DNA from: Zingiber officinale
Lineage: Eukaryota; Streptophyta; Magnoliopsida; Zingiberales; Zingiberaceae
Reading direction: 5' to 3'
DNA length: 64,000 nt
NCBI RefSeq assembly: GCF_018446385.1
Contig: NC_055996.1
Span: 126,962,532 to 127,026,531, forward strand
The notes beneath the pieces are model-generated. The model searched no databases. It worked only from the letters and a program-made list of their open reading frames with translations, and was not told the origin of the DNA. Below, one piece after another: positions 11,400-23,752 of the stretch. A program made the translations under genes and the position numbers. The first letter of the stretch is position 1. Every line of letters begins with the position of its first letter.

Positions 11400-13809
11400 T
11401 TCTGCCCGAAGGATTTGGAGGGGGTAGAGATCCCCCATGACGACGCCCTGATTATCTGAACGGTAATAGCTACTTGTGTTATTCACTGTACCTTTGTTAA
11501 CACAGAAAGCTCGGTGAACATCATATTCAAGAAAACATTCAATCAGCTGCAAATAGACCGAGGCGATTTACTGCCCTTGACGACTCCACTCTATGGGTTC
11601 ACCGGCAATGAAGTGTTACCGATCGGCCAACTGCGCTTAGCCATCTCGCTCGGGGAAGAGCCGCTGAAGAGGACATGACGCTGAATGAGTTCTGAGCGAT
11701 GATATCCACTTTCTGCCAGAAGATCAAGCTCCCGGTGGGGGACAGGGTGGGCGAGGTCAAAGGCGATCAGTTGGTAGCCTGTCGTTGCTACATCGAGATG
11801 GTCAGAACAGAAGCACGAACCGCCCGAAAGACACCGCGCTTAAAGTGCTATCATGGAGACGCCTCTTGCTTTGGTCTATAATGAAAAGGAGGAGATCCAA
11901 ATCTATCTAATCCGATCAGAGGCGACGACATTTATCGCCGCCAATCTAGAAAGCGAGAAAAAAAAGTAAAGTTGGTTGCCTGCCTCAAACGAAACTATGA
12001 CGTGTTCACTTGGTCAACACATGAGTTGTCATATATTTCTCCAAATGTGGCTCAGCACGAGCTACATGTTCGACCGGACTCCCGACCGGTTAAACAGAAG
12101 AAGAGAGACTTCAGCCCGGAGTAGAATTTGATCATCCGGGCAGAGATAGAAAAATTACTGGAGGTCGGCCATATACGGGAAGTCCAATTCCCAAATTGGC
12201 TCACTAACATGGTACTAGTCTCCAAGTCAGGCAATAAGTGGCGAGTCTGCATCGACTTCTACGATTTAAATAAGGCATGCCCGAAGGACTTCTATCTGCT
12301 GCCTCAGATAGACTAAATGCTAGATTCCATAGCGGGCTGCGAATTAATATGCATGGTCGACGCATACCAGGGCTACCATCAAGTGCCGCTCGCCTAAGAA
12401 GATCAAGAAAAGGCCAGTTTCATCATGGTCGACAGAACCTATTGCTACAACGTTATGCCATTTGGACTAAAAAACGTCGGAGCAACCTACCAGAGGCCGA
12501 TGAATAAAGTGTTCCGTAAGCAGATCAGCTGAAACATGGAAGTCTATGTCGATGACATACTAATAAAATTCCTCCAAGCGGCCGACCTCTATGCGGATGT
12601 CGAGGAGACGTGCCAAACTTTAAGAACCTATGGAATGAAGTTGAACCCTAGCAAGCACCTATTCGGCGCAAGGAGGGGGCATTTTCTCGGGTATATCGTG
12701 ACCCAGCGGGGGATCGAGGTGAATCCAAGTACAGTGAAGGCCCTGCAAAATACGCCTCCGCCTCACAATTTGAAGGAGGCCCAACGGATGACCAGACGGA
12801 TCACCGCACTTTCAAGGTTCATCTCTAAGACGTCCGATCGAAGTCTGCCATTCTTCAAAATACTACGCTAAGCTACAAGATTTCAATGGGACGCAGAGTG
12901 CGACCGGGCTTTGGAAGAACTCAAGGAGTATCTTAACTCCTTGCCTGTGCTAGCTAAGCCGAACGCCGGAGAGCCTCTTTGGATCTATTTGTCATCCACC
13001 GAGCATGCGGTCGGATCAACATTGGTCAAGCAGAACGGTCATGAATAGTAACCTGTGTATTTTTTAATTCATATATTGAAAGATGTTGAATCTCGCTACA
13101 CTGGTCTAGAAAAGTTAGCTTATGCTCTAGTGCTTGCCGCTCAGAGGCTCTGTCCATACTTTCTTGCTCACCTGATAATTGTCATGACCAACAGTACCTT
13201 GGGAAAAATCCTCCTCAACTCAGAAATGTTCGAGCGGCTAATCAAATAGACAACCGAACAGAGCGAGTTTGATATCCAATATCAACTCCGAACGGCGATC
13301 AAAGCTAAGACCTTGGCTGATTTTATTATAGAGGTCCAAAGCGCTAAGCCGATAATAACTTGGAGTATATATGTCGATGGTTCGTCCACTCGACAAGGCA
13401 GCGGGGCTAGCATTCTGCTCATTTCACCACAAGAAGACCGGATGCAACTTTCCGTTCGGCAAGATTATCGGGTCACCAACAACGAAGTTGAGTATGAAGC
13501 CTTGATAGCCGCCTTACAAGCAGCACGGCATGTCGGAGTCACAAAAGTTCTCATTCACTCAGATTCTCAGTTGGCCGCCCAATAGCTGTCAGGGACGTTC
13601 GAGATTAGCAACTCCTGACTCAAGTTATATGCAGAAGTCTTCGAGGTCACTATATAAAAGATCCCCCGATCAGACAATCAAGAAGCAGATGAGCTAGCTA
13701 AGTTAGCTAGTTCATTATCACCAGTCGTGATTAGCAAGCTGATCGAATAGGTTTTGTTGGTGGTGCACATAGACCGTAGAGAGGGAGTGGTCTTCTCGGA
13801 CAACTAGAG
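11400..13809 (+). pseudogene. Ty3/gypsy pol remnant: protease, reverse transcriptase, RNase H
   Basis: A protease block (LTTPLYGFTGNEVLPIGQLR, near 11565-11640) is followed by reverse transcriptase from about 12060 to 12870. Visible are NKWRVCIDFYDLNKACPKD, MPFGLKNVGATYQR and the active site YVDDILIKF near 12543, all broken by in-frame stops and a few shifts. The connection and first RNase H block lies at 12870-13250 (QWDAECDRALEELKEYL). A second RNase H-like block runs from 13313 (IYVDGSSTRQGSGASILL ... NNEVEYEALIAAL), as in the Tat/archaeal-type RNase H group. The segment ends at a solo LTR inserted between RNase H and integrase. Confidence 0.85.
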
Positions 13810-13814
13810 AATAC

Positions 13815-14820
13815 TGTTGGAGCTATCCCAATGGTTCGTGGGACCATGTGTTTTGGTGTTTGGGCAAAGGGTTTAAGTTAGGATTACCCTTGTTATTTGA
13901 TATGTGTACTTGAGTTGTGCAGGATTGCAGGTGACACATGTGACTCAGGTTGACGGCTTCGGGTCCGGTGAAGGATGGAGCATCCGAGGGACCATGGACA
14001 AGGCAGCAAGGACAATGGCCGAGGGAAGCGACTTCGAGGCATACGCGAAGGATGGCATTGGAGACAAGCCGCGGGCTTGGATGCATCCGAGGGACGAGAG
14101 CCAAAGGAAGTAGGCTTGAAGGCAAGAGGTCAAGACTGCAAAGAAGAGTCAAATGAGTCGTGAGGGTACGAGTGCATGAGAGATTGTACTCGGAGTAAAA
14201 TCCTAGTTTTAGGGTTTCACTGTAGCGGCAATGCTGCAGCGTACTGTAGCAGTCGACTGGTGTATGGACCAGTCGACTGATGCACTGTAGCAGATAGCCG
14301 TTGAGAGAGCCGTTGGGCTGGCATCAGTCGACTGGTGCAAGGACCAGTCGACTGGTAACGGGCAAATCAGGTTCTGATTTGTTCCAAGCTCTATAAGAAG
14401 GAGCTTGGTATGGCCGGCCAAGGCGACGAAATTAGACTTGGTTAAAGCCTAATTAGTAGTCACAAGAGTTCTCAAGTGCTTGTGTAATCCAAGAGGTCTT
14501 GGTGAGTTTGTGGTGAGATTTCTCCACCCACAAGGAGCGACTTGAGATAGCCGGAGTTTGCCGGGGGCTAATCCACCGACGGATAGGGATCGTCCACCTC
14601 AAGGACAAGCCGTGGAGTATGAGCTTTATCTCCGAACCACGTAAATCGGCGCGTGTTGGTTTGCTTGCTCTTTCTTGTTCTTTGTATTTGTATTTAGCTT
14701 TCGTATTTGTGTTTGTATTATTTGTATTCCGCTGCGCAACTAACAAATACGTAGAAAGCGAACGATTTGGGGGTGCCGTCTATCCAACCCCCCTTCAAGC
14801 CGGCCACCGATCCTCCAACA
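13815..14820. mobile_element. Solo LTR in pol, with 5-bp target duplication AATAC
   Basis: It begins TGTTGGAGCT and ends GATCCTCCAACA. AATAC occurs directly before (13810-13814) and after (14821-14825). It is 1006 bp long with no internal genes, so it is a solo LTR left by LTR-LTR recombination. It contains several AGTCGACTGG words in both orientations (14250-14360). The TGTTGG...CCAACA ends and the CCCCCC stretch near the 3' end are usual for Ty1/copia LTRs; the lineage is not fixed. Confidence 0.92.
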
Positions 14821-14825
14821 AATAC

Positions 14826-16042
14826 CACTGATTGAATTCCTCCGATCGAGTAGTACGTCGGCCGACTAAGAGACAACACGACTATTAAAGAAGAGGGTTG
14901 GCCGATTCTCCTTGGTCGGAGATCAGCTATATAAGAGAGCGTTCTCTAGACCTCTACTCAAGTGTGTTGGACCAGAGGACGCAGAGTACATCCTGCAGGA
15001 AGTGCACTAAGGCTCCTTCGAAAGCCATCCGGGCGGCCGTGCATTGGCTCGAAGGATCCTCTTGGCCAGATATTTTTGGCCAACTCTCCAAGAGGATGTC
15101 GCTTGGACAGTAGCCACTTGCTTGTCCTGCCAAAGGTATCACAACATCCCGCATCGACCAACTAAGGAGATGAAGACATCCATAGTGTCTTGCCTATTCG
15201 ACTAATGGGGTATGAACATTGTGGGGTCATTTCCCTTGACAACCGATCAGCAGAGGTTTTTACTCATCGTTGTGGACTACTTCTCAAAATGGGTGGAGGT
15301 TGAACCATTGGCAAAGATAAGTGAACATATGGTAATCAAGTTCATATGGCAAAAGTATCTTGTGTCTGTTCGTCATCCCCTGATGGCTCGTCTCAAACAA
15401 CGGGAGGAAATTTGTCGGTCGAAAGCTCAAAAAATGGTGTGAAGGTTATGGTATCCAGAAGGCCTTCACCTCAAAGGCTTACCCCCAAAGCAATGGCCAA
15501 GCAGAAGTCGTCAATCGGAAGATTCTCAAAGGATTGAGAGCTCGACTGGACCACGCAAGAGGTGGCTGGTCGATGAACTCCCAAGCATCCTGTGAGCCCT
15601 TTGCACGACCCCAAAGGATGAGACCAGCATGATGCCATTCCATCTGGTATATGGCGATGAAGCACTAGTCCCGGTGGAAGTTGAGGTGGAGTCCGATCGA
15701 GTGCAGCACTATGACGAGGAGAATGGCGAGCAGAAACTCATGGAGCTAGACTTGGTCGACGAAACACGGGATAAGGCTGTCGTTCGGCTATTGGCATACC
15801 GACAGTGGATGAAACAAAGCTACAACTAGAGGGTTATCCCGTGGTCCTTCCAGGTCAGCAATCTAGTGTGGAAGAAGAAAAAGCTGGTCGGTGACATCAC
15901 CAAACTCGAAGCTCCATGGGTGGGACCCTATAAGGTCGTGCAAAAACTCCACTCGGGAGCATTTTATTTAGAAGACGAAGACGGAAGACGGCTCGAGCGA
16001 CCATGGAGTGTGAACCACCTCCAACCCTATAGGGTCGGGTAA
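14826..16042 (+). pseudogene. Ty3/gypsy integrase remnant
   Basis: The frame continues from the RNase H side after the solo LTR. A zinc-binding HHCC remnant (around 14990-15150, ending CLSCQRYHN) precedes the catalytic core (WGMNIVGSFPLTTDQQRF, VVDYFSKWVEVEPL at 15207-15310). A C-terminal GPY-like block (APWVGPYKVVQKL near 15910) ends in HLQPYRVG and a stop at 16040-16042. No chromodomain follows. Stops and shifts interrupt it at several points, e.g. near 15420 and at 15826. Confidence 0.85.
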
Positions 16043-16154
16043 GAGGTATGAATACTTATATTTACTTGTATGTGTGCGCATGTCTTCCAAATGCAGGACA
16101 AATATGAATAAAATTGTAAGCATTCTAGACTCATGAGTCGGTCGGACAAATTAG

Positions 16155-16440
16155 GTCGAATGGCGATCTTAAACCCATGTTTGCATCGACGGTTGAGCGG
16201 CAACCTTAAACCCTTGTCATCATCAATGATCGAGCGGCAACCTTAAACTCTTGTCGTCATCAACGGTCGAGCAGCGATCTTAAACTCATGACGTTATCAA
16301 TAGTCAAGTTGTGACCTTAAACCCATGTCTTCACCAATGGTCGAGCGGCGACCTTAAACTCATGTCTTCATCAACAGTCAAGCGGCGACCTTAAACCTAT
16401 GTCTACACCATGAAACGGTTGAGCGGAGACCTTAAAATCG
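16155..16440. repeat. 37-bp tandem repeat after integrase
   Basis: A 37-bp unit anchored on CCTTAAAC (CTT at 16168, 16205, 16242, 16279, 16316, 16353 and 16390, each exactly 37 apart) is repeated about eight times. The last unit is longer. Its common core is GGTCGAGCGGCGACCTTAAA. Confidence 0.9.
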
Positions 16441-16699
16441 GAACTGATCGATCGGCTAAGAAAACTCGTTGGTGATCGGAAAAACATGAGGCCACACTTC
16501 AGTTTGCGTGACAATACTTAATCTAAATACAAGCCGAAAATGTTGAACGACCAAAAAGAGACAAAGAAAAATAACAGTTCGCCCGATGGACTATCATTTA
16601 TTGATACTTTAAAAAATTACAGAAGTAAAACTCGCACAAGCAGGCTTACTCATGATAATCTAAAACATCATTGGGCAGCGACTCAGTTAGCTTGTCCTG

Positions 16700-19600
16700 G
16701 CTCATTAGGTGGTGGGGAGGTAGTCACCTTCCTTCAGTTGATCGAGAGTCCCGTCGATAGCAAGGTCGAATAGTCAGAGTGCCCGATCAATGACCTTGAT
16801 GTTAAAAGCGTCCGAGCAGATGTAGGCTTGCTTCATAAGATTAAACCTGCTCAACTCGGTTCCCTGATGAGTCTCTAAGGCCGCTTGAGAAGCCTTCAAC
16901 TTAGCTAGCTCTTCATCTTTTACGGTGAGCTAGGTCTTCGTTGTGGTCTGGTCGGCCTATCGTCCATCCCGCTCGACCTTCAATATGGCCTCCACCTCCT
17001 TTAGGTTTTGGGCCAACAACCGAGACTCCTTATTTTTTATCTCCTAGTCCTCGATAGTCCAGAGCTTCTTGGTGTTGGCCAAATTGAGCTTGGACTCGAA
17101 GGAGCTAACCTATTTATCAAACCGAGCCAATTGTACAGCCTGCTCGATGCCTTTGCTTTTCTCCACCTCCAGCTACTCGGAGCTCTTACTCAGATCAACT
17201 CTCAGTTGAGTTATCTCAGCACTTATTTGCTCCAGCTGCGCTTCGGAAGCAGATGATTGACCACTCAGTATTCGCAGCTACTTGACTTCCTGCTTAAAAA
17301 AGTAATCCTTTGGCACATAGCCAAACTTTCCACCCAATACTGTGAGGAAGTAAAAAAAAATTTAAGGCCGAGCGGCGATAAATAGTAACTTGTAAAATAC
17401 TTACCCTAGTGGGCATCTTGTTGGTTGGTCCTATGAATATCGTACCAGTTTCCATGTACAAAAATTTTGTACAAGTCCTGAACCTTTCCAAACAACCTAT
17501 TGTGTTCTTTAGAAATTAAATTTGGAATCGCAAACGGAACTTAACATTATTGATTCCAAATTTAACTTATCTGTTCTTAGAGGTTTAGACTTGGATCGCA
17601 AACGATATTTAACATTATAGATCTAAATCCACCTATGTTACAAATTCAATTAAAATATTTATTTCAAAAATCGGCTCCCAGGTCAAACATGGTAAGGTAC
17701 TTGACCTTCTTGGGTATGGGAACATCCACCACTGCCTCGACAAAGCCTCTTAACGAAATTCAATATTTAATTTTCTTATATAATTCTATGTTTAACCAAA
17801 AAGACCAATCGAATCACAAGATCGAAAAAATAAAAGAAACACAAATTCGAAACAAATCCGAACATCTAGAATCTCTAGCCTCTTGTGTTTGGAATTCATA
17901 CAAAGAAAAACTAGTATGATACGGAAAATAATTGCTAGTTATACCTTTCTTTGTATGCAACAACCTCTTGATCTTTTATCGTATTCCTCTTCTTATCTCG
18001 GACGTCGTGTGGGTGATAATCTTCCAAGACGAGAACCACCCAAGCCCTTCTTCTTCCTTCTTCCAAGTTTCGGCCAAGCAAATTTCTCCAAGAGATAGCA
18101 AGTCTCGGCCACCACCACCAAGCATCAAGGGATGCTAGAAACAAAGCCTCCTTTTCCTCCTTCTCCTAGCAAGATCCGGCCACCTTCCAAGCTCCAAGAG
18201 ATGATGAGGTTCGGCCAAGGAGAAGAAAGAAAAAGGAAAAGGGAGAATAAGAGGGCCGACCACACCAAGGAAGAGAGGAGAGGAATAGAAGAGAGTTCTT
18301 ATTGTAAAGGCACCCCCTCCCTCTCTTTTATAATCCTTGGTCTTGGCAAATAAGGAAAGTTTTAATTAAAAATTTCTTATTTTCTTTGCCATGAAAAGGA
18401 AAATTTAATTAATAAAAAACAATTTCCTTTTCTTTTATTAAAGTGGCCGGCCACCTCTAATTCTCCATGCAAGGAAAGTTTTAATCACAAGAATTAAAAC
18501 TTCCTAATTTGTTTCCGGAAATTTTTAAAATAAAAATTTCTCTATTAATTTTTCCCTTCATGGTTGGTTATAAAAAGAAATTTTATAAATTAAAATCTCT
18601 CTATTAAAACATGTGGATGATTTCCAAAAAGGAAAGTTATCTTTAAAATTAAAATCTTCCTCTCAATCTATAAATAAGAAAAGATATCAAATCTTTTCTT
18701 AATCTTTTGTAGAAACTATAATAGGAAAATTTTAATTTTAAAACTCTCTTTTAAAATCATGAACATGGTTTCATAAAAGGAAAGTTTTATCAAAAATTAA
18801 AATCTTCCTTTCAATCTACAAATAAGAAAATATATCAAATCTTTTTTTAATCTTTTGTAGAAACTATAAAAGGAAAGATTAATTTTAAAACTCTCTTTTA
18901 AAATCATGAGGATGGTTTCATAAAAGGAAAATTTTATCAAAAATTAAAATCTTCCTTTTAACTACAAATAAGAAAAGATATCAAACCTTTCACTTAATCT
19001 TTTGTAGAAAGTTATAAAAGGAAAGATTTAAATTTTAAACTCTCTTTAAAACCATGATATCCACATAAGAAAGATTTAAAAAATAAAATCCTTTTTTATT
19101 TAATGTGGTCGGCCACACCAAGCTTGGATTCAAGCTAGGGCCGACCACACAACTTGGCTCATCCTATTTGCTTGGCCGGCCCAAGCTTGGGTTCCAAGCT
19201 TGCTTGGCCGGCCACCTTAGGATAGGTATAAAGGTGGGTATAGGTGGGTATAATACTTTATTAATAAGAGGCTACGATAGGGACCGAGAGGAGAAATTGG
19301 TTTTGGTCTCCCGATGAAATTAAGCTTCCCATGTTCGCCCCGAACACCCAACTTAATTTCATCAATAATAATTCATTCCACTAAAAAATTATTATTGAAC
19401 TACCGCACCAATCCCAAATTACATTTTGGGCTCCTTCTTATCATGAGTGTGTTAATCTCCCTGTGTTTAAGATGTCGGATGTCCACTAATTAATTGAGTT
19501 ACTGACAACTCACTTTAATTAATATATTAGTCCAAGAGTAGTACCTCTCAACCTTATTGTCGTGTCGAACTAATTCCACCTGCAGGGTTTAACATGACAA

Positions 19601-21732
19601 TCCTTATGAGCTCCTCTTGGGGACATTATCAACCTAAATTACTAGGACACAGTTTCCATCTATAATCAACAGCACACACTATAAGTAATATCATTTCCTA
19701 ACTTATCGGGCCTATTGATTTATCGAGCTAAATCTCACCCTTTGATAAGTCAAATAAATAAATACTAAATATATGTGCTTGTTATTATATTAGGATTAAG
19801 AGCACACACATCCATAATAACTAAAGTCTTGTTCTTTTATTAATTCAGTATAAAAAGAACTTACCTTAAATGGTCCTACTCAATACACTCAGAGTGTACT
19901 AGTGTAATTTATCAGTCAAGATAAACTAATACCTAATTACACTACAACTATTCCAATGGTCTGTTCCTTTCCATCTCAGTCGTGAGCTACTGTTTATAAT
20001 TTATAAGGAATTGATAACATGATCTTCTGTGTGTGACACCACACACCATGTTCTCTACAATATAAATTAATCGAACAACTACACTTAACTTATAAGTGTA
20101 GATATTTGACCAATATGATTCTTATTTCTAAGTAAATGTTTATACAAAAAGTTAGGCTTTTAGTATACATTCCAACACATCTGGATATAACTATCCGCAA
20201 GCGCCCCTAGAGGCATAACCTCCACACGAGTTTGGACGTAGGCCCATATCTGTGCTAGTGGTCCCTGGATAATTATTTGGTGCTCCGGGGCTTGGGATTC
20301 AGCGTTGTCAGAGTCGCGCCACTTGTTCATGGGCAGATGAATGACCGTCGTTATGTGGCGCTGGCCACTCGGAGTAGACGGGGCTGAGGTTGCTCTGCCA
20401 GCCGGCCTAGACGTTGACACCGGTCGGATGCTCGACTTTCGAATCTTCGGTGGTGAAGGCGGTATGAAAGCAACCGGCGGTGCACAGATTGTCCCTTGCG
20501 GCAGTCCGGACAAACACGGCGTCCAATCAGATGAAAGTGAAGTATGTGGGGCGGTCGTCGCTTGCTCGGGCGCAGGGGTGGAGGTTTCACCCCACTCAGA
20601 TGTGAGACGTGGACTGTCCTGGTTGGAGTCTGTGTAGTGGAGGTAGTAGATCGGGCGACAATCTCTGTGCAGTGCCTCTTTCGGCTTATCAACGGTTCCT
20701 TGGAAGAAGCCGATTCAAAGGCCTTGGCGACTGAAATTATCGGAAGACGCTCGGGCAGTGGATTCACTGCGACAATCGCTTCACCACCAACCGTATGGCT
20801 GGCTACTCTGTCGCTCCCTTGGGTTGGGGCTTCTGTGCTCTCTGTAAGCGGATCCTCATGAGAGTCGACCGATTGCAAGCCGCGACTCTCCAACTCGGCC
20901 ACGACTGCAACATTGATCTCTGCGTCCACGAGTTTGGATTTTTCGGCCAGACATGCGCGCAACTTGACTTGAGCTACAAAAGAAAAAAAGAAATCAGTTA
21001 GATTCAAAAGTTAGACTAAGAAGGAGCATACCTAGGTTGAACAGAAGCCTTGTGCAGATCAGGCTCAAGCCAAAACGTAGAGGATGCCCTCCAGCAGTAG
21101 CTTGTGGATATCATACTTCTGACCAGCCAAGCTGGAAGTTGCCTGAAAGTAGTTTGATCGGCCCTTATACCTGTCGAGCGACGGCGGGTTTGTAACTTCT
21201 AGCTTCCAGCCGGTCGGGAAATCGGGCCGATCGGGGAATTTGACAAAAAAAAAAAATAGTAGTATTTCCAATATTTATTGGAGGACGACATCTTATTGAA
21301 AAAGACCGAGACCACTCGGGCTTGGAATAGGAAGGTCCCTGGCTCAGATAGTTTTGGATAATAGAAGTAGAGAAAGAGCCGGACGGACAGAGGAATGTCG
21401 TGTAGATGAAAAAGGACTACAACGCTGCACAGCAGACGAAAGGAGTTCGACACTAGTTGGTGGAGAGAAATACAAAAGTATTTACAAACTGCAGAGAAGA
21501 AAGGGTGGGCAGGGAACAGCAGACCAACAGTAAATTGGTCCCTAAAGAAACATATAAAGCTCAGAGATGGCTCATGGGGCCGATCGGACAAAGAAGGGCA
21601 ATTTCATAGCCCGGAGGAATTTCATAAACAGAGTTTAGGTTCTCTACGTCACCCCCGTCAAATTTAGATTCGACGGAGGTGTACCAGGGGCCAAGAATAG
21701 GGACAGGAAGTTGAGAGGAACTCGCCATCGGA
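16700..21732 (-). pseudogene. Antisense ORF of the Ty3/gypsy element (gypsy-type transposase domain)
   Basis: The minus strand between integrase and 3' LTR encodes, from ATG 21730-21732, an N-terminal part that resembles the plant 'putative gypsy type transposon' domain: PHEPSLSFICFFRDQF, SNSFRLLCSVVVLFHLHDIP and PKLSEPGTFLFQARV. It goes on to 21065, then 20351-20970, and after the solo LTR (17419-20177) to a coiled-coil-like tail, SSASEAQLEQISAEITQL at 17200-17260. This tail fades near 16700. Two possible short introns sit at 20974-21031 and 17340-17404 (the latter with GTAAGT and CACAG). Frameshifts and stops make this copy dead. Such antisense ORFs are known in Tat-lineage elements, but their role is not established. 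Confidence 0.75.
17419..20177 (-). mobile_element. Solo LTR in the antisense ORF, with 5-bp target duplication CATCT
   Basis: The ends are TGTTGGTTGG and CATTCCAACA. CATCT flanks both sides (17414-17418 and 20178-20182). It is 2759 bp long with no retrotransposon genes. The minus-strand start (TGTTGGAATGTATACTAAAAG) looks like large copia LTRs of the Angela/Tork kind, hence the orientation given. Inside are five or more degenerate A/T-rich units of about 100-120 bp (18540-19060, anchored on AGGAAAGTTTTA and TTTTGTAGAAACTATAA). Confidence 0.9.
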
Positions 21733-22780
21733 AATAAAGATCGACAAGAACACAACAAGTTCGATTGAAAATGCTAAGAAATAACCAAAAGATCCGAATG
21801 AGAAGGAAGGCTTACAAGAAAGGGGAAAGATCGCCAGAGCAGAGAGCGCATCAACAAAATCGCAGGAGAAGAGCACATAGCGGCAAAATCTAAAGACCAA
21901 AGAGCAAAGTAGACGACGACGGCACGCGCAAGGCTTATAAAGCTTGCGGCGGATCGATGGCAACCGTTCAATCCAGGGTACACAAATCTAGAAACAAATC
22001 CAATCGTTGAATTTGAAAATGATAGACATCACGTCATTAGGCGGATGTCTGCATGTCACATCCGGCATGCAGCGGTAGTATAGGACATGTGTCCTTCAGT
22101 CAACAGGTCGTATTTAAAACCCTTAATTAAAAAGGTATAGCCGCGTGCTAAGCCATAATCTTCGAGGATTTACATGGAGTTCGAGAAATTCGAATGACGT
22201 TAGCCAAAATCACGCTCGCCCAAAGGGATACAGTGAAGGACGAAAATTTTACGAAGTATTGCTGACTATCTTTCCGATCGGCACACAATCTTCCCGATCG
22301 GCAAAGGAAAGTGGCGTTGGTTCAGGGGTCGCTCAACAGTTAATGGACCGTGCACAGTCTGATTGGGCATGGATATCACCTAAGGTACCAACTATCCAGT
22401 CAGTCAGACTTGCAACCTCCTTCGACTAGACTTGAGGGGAAGGCTTGTGATGTGGTGATAAGAACTTACGTGGCATAGATTAATAGTCACAGTGTAGGTC
22501 AAAAGTCAAAGTGGTCAACACCAGGGTTTAAGCAAAGCTAATCTGAGCAAGAGTGAGTACATCAGCCAATCGGAATGATATTGCTCGATCGGCAAGAAAT
22601 TAGTCCGAGCGAACCACCCGCCCGGTCGGATATGGCATCGGCATTAGTCATGCGAAGTAATAAAGGAGAAGACTAAAGGTCTTGTGGAAGAAAAAGTAAA
22701 GGAGAACACTCCATCTGTCATTAAATGCATAGAAACCAAGACAAAGATGTCTTCTGTAGATAATCAATATCATTAAATAG

Positions 22781-22952
22781 GAGCAGGGATCCTCTGGTCC
22801 ACTTTTAGTGGACCAGGCCATGGTCTATTGCAGTGATTGGAGGGATTCAATGATCTCCACCTGTTTAACAAGTGGGGACCATTGAATCCTTCCAATCACT
22901 GCCCCTGGTCTAGGGACGGACTAAGGCAGATGGGACCAGAGGATCCCGTTTG
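22781..22952. mobile_element. Mutator-like MITE with 9-bp target duplication ATTAAATAG
   Basis: It interrupts the 3' LTR: the 5' LTR has the empty site. ATTAAATAG flanks both sides (22772-22780 and 22953-22961). The terminal inverted repeats share GGGATCCTCTGGTCC, offset by five less-conserved outer bases. The interior folds back further (CAGTGATTGGAGGGATTCAA against its complement). It is 172 bp and non-coding. A 9-bp duplication is the hallmark of Mutator-type transposition. Confidence 0.9.
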
Positions 22953-23208
22953 ATTAAATAGGGGAAGATAGAAGGTCACTAAGAAAGGTATAAAAGGATA
23001 TGCCAGGTACGAGGAAAAGGTAAGAAAAATAAGAATCTTTGTCTCTATCATTTTCTATTTTCCTTCCTCTGTTTCTGACTTGAGCATCAGAGGGCCAATG
23101 CCAGGAACTCTTTCCCTGGTTTTAGTTTTATTTTGCAGAAAGGAGCGAGGTCTTCATCTCGTCAGCGGAACTGCCACCTCCCCGGCTTTCCAGCTTCACG
23201 CCTTCGGA

Positions 23209-23741
23209 TAGAGCTGTCAGATGGGTCAACCCATGGCGGGGCGGGTCAGCCTTTGGCGGGTCGACCATTTGGCGGAGTGGGGCGGGCCGACCCGTCAACT
23301 TGGCGGGTTGGAAAATTTCCAACCCAACCCAATCAAAGGCGAGATGCGAGTTCGGCGGGCCAACCCGTAGGCCCATAAAAAAAATTTTCAAAAATTTTAA
23401 AAAATATTTTATATCTTCAACGTTTACTTCAAAAAGGTTCATCAATCAAATGTATCCATAAATATGTATTTTAAATATAAATGGGCACAAATTACTACTT
23501 ATGTTGGATGAAAATTACTATTTTTATTTCAAAATTATAATAAAAAAAGATAATAAATTGGCATAAAACTTAGTTTACATGTGTTTCTTAACCCGCGGGC
23601 CAACCCAAGCCCGTTGCGGGCCGACCCACACGAGTCGCGGGCCTAGGCAGGTCGGCCCGCGGCGGGCTTGGGTTGATAAAATACCAACCCAACCTACTTA
23701 AATTGTTTGACGGGCGGGCCTAATCCAAATTGACGGCTCTA
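23209..23741. mobile_element. hAT-like non-autonomous element with 8-bp target duplication
   Basis: The termini TAGAGCTGTCA and TGACGGCTCTA are inverted repeats. CCTTCGGA is duplicated at 23201-23208 and 23742-23749, and the 5' LTR has a single copy of the corresponding site. It is 533 bp long and rich in GCGGG/CCCGC words at both ends, with an AT-rich middle and no transposase. An 8-bp duplication with TAGAGC-type ends fits hAT. Confidence 0.9.
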
Positions 23742-23751
23742 CCTTCGGACA

Positions 23752-23752
<1 letters not shown>

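Larger units (their letters stand above)
9259..23751 (+). mobile_element. Ty3/gypsy LTR retrotransposon, Tat-like, with four nested insertions
   Basis: Two LTRs of one family (9259-9839 and 22448-23751) bracket a primer binding site, gag, protease, reverse transcriptase, RNase H, a second RNase H-like block and integrase on the plus strand, then an antisense ORF and a polypurine tract (GAGGGGAAGG, 22434-22443). Protease and reverse transcriptase precede integrase, which is Ty3/gypsy order. The second RNase H and the antisense ORF suggest the Tat lineage. Removing the four later insertions (13815-14820, 17419-20177, 22781-22952 and 23209-23741) with their target duplications leaves about 10.0 kb. 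All coding parts carry stops, so the copy is dead. No target duplication of the element itself could be found: the left flank ends TACAC and the right flank runs into (TA)n. Confidence 0.85.
22448..23751 (+). repeat. 3' LTR of the Ty3/gypsy element, carrying two insertions
   Basis: It matches the 5' LTR before, between and after the insertions at 22781-22952 and 23209-23741. A polypurine tract lies immediately upstream. The last bases CCTTCGGACA are split from the rest by the second insertion and its 8-bp duplication. Confidence 0.85.

Noticed and set aside
16155-16440. CRISPR-like periodic array
   Set aside because: The 37-bp unit is continuous and has no unique spacers; the host is a plant.
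17339-17500. LTR boundary at TGTTCTTTAG (about 17499) for the solo LTR
   Set aside because: That start gives no target duplication. Starting at TGTTGGTTGG (17419) gives CATCT on both sides.
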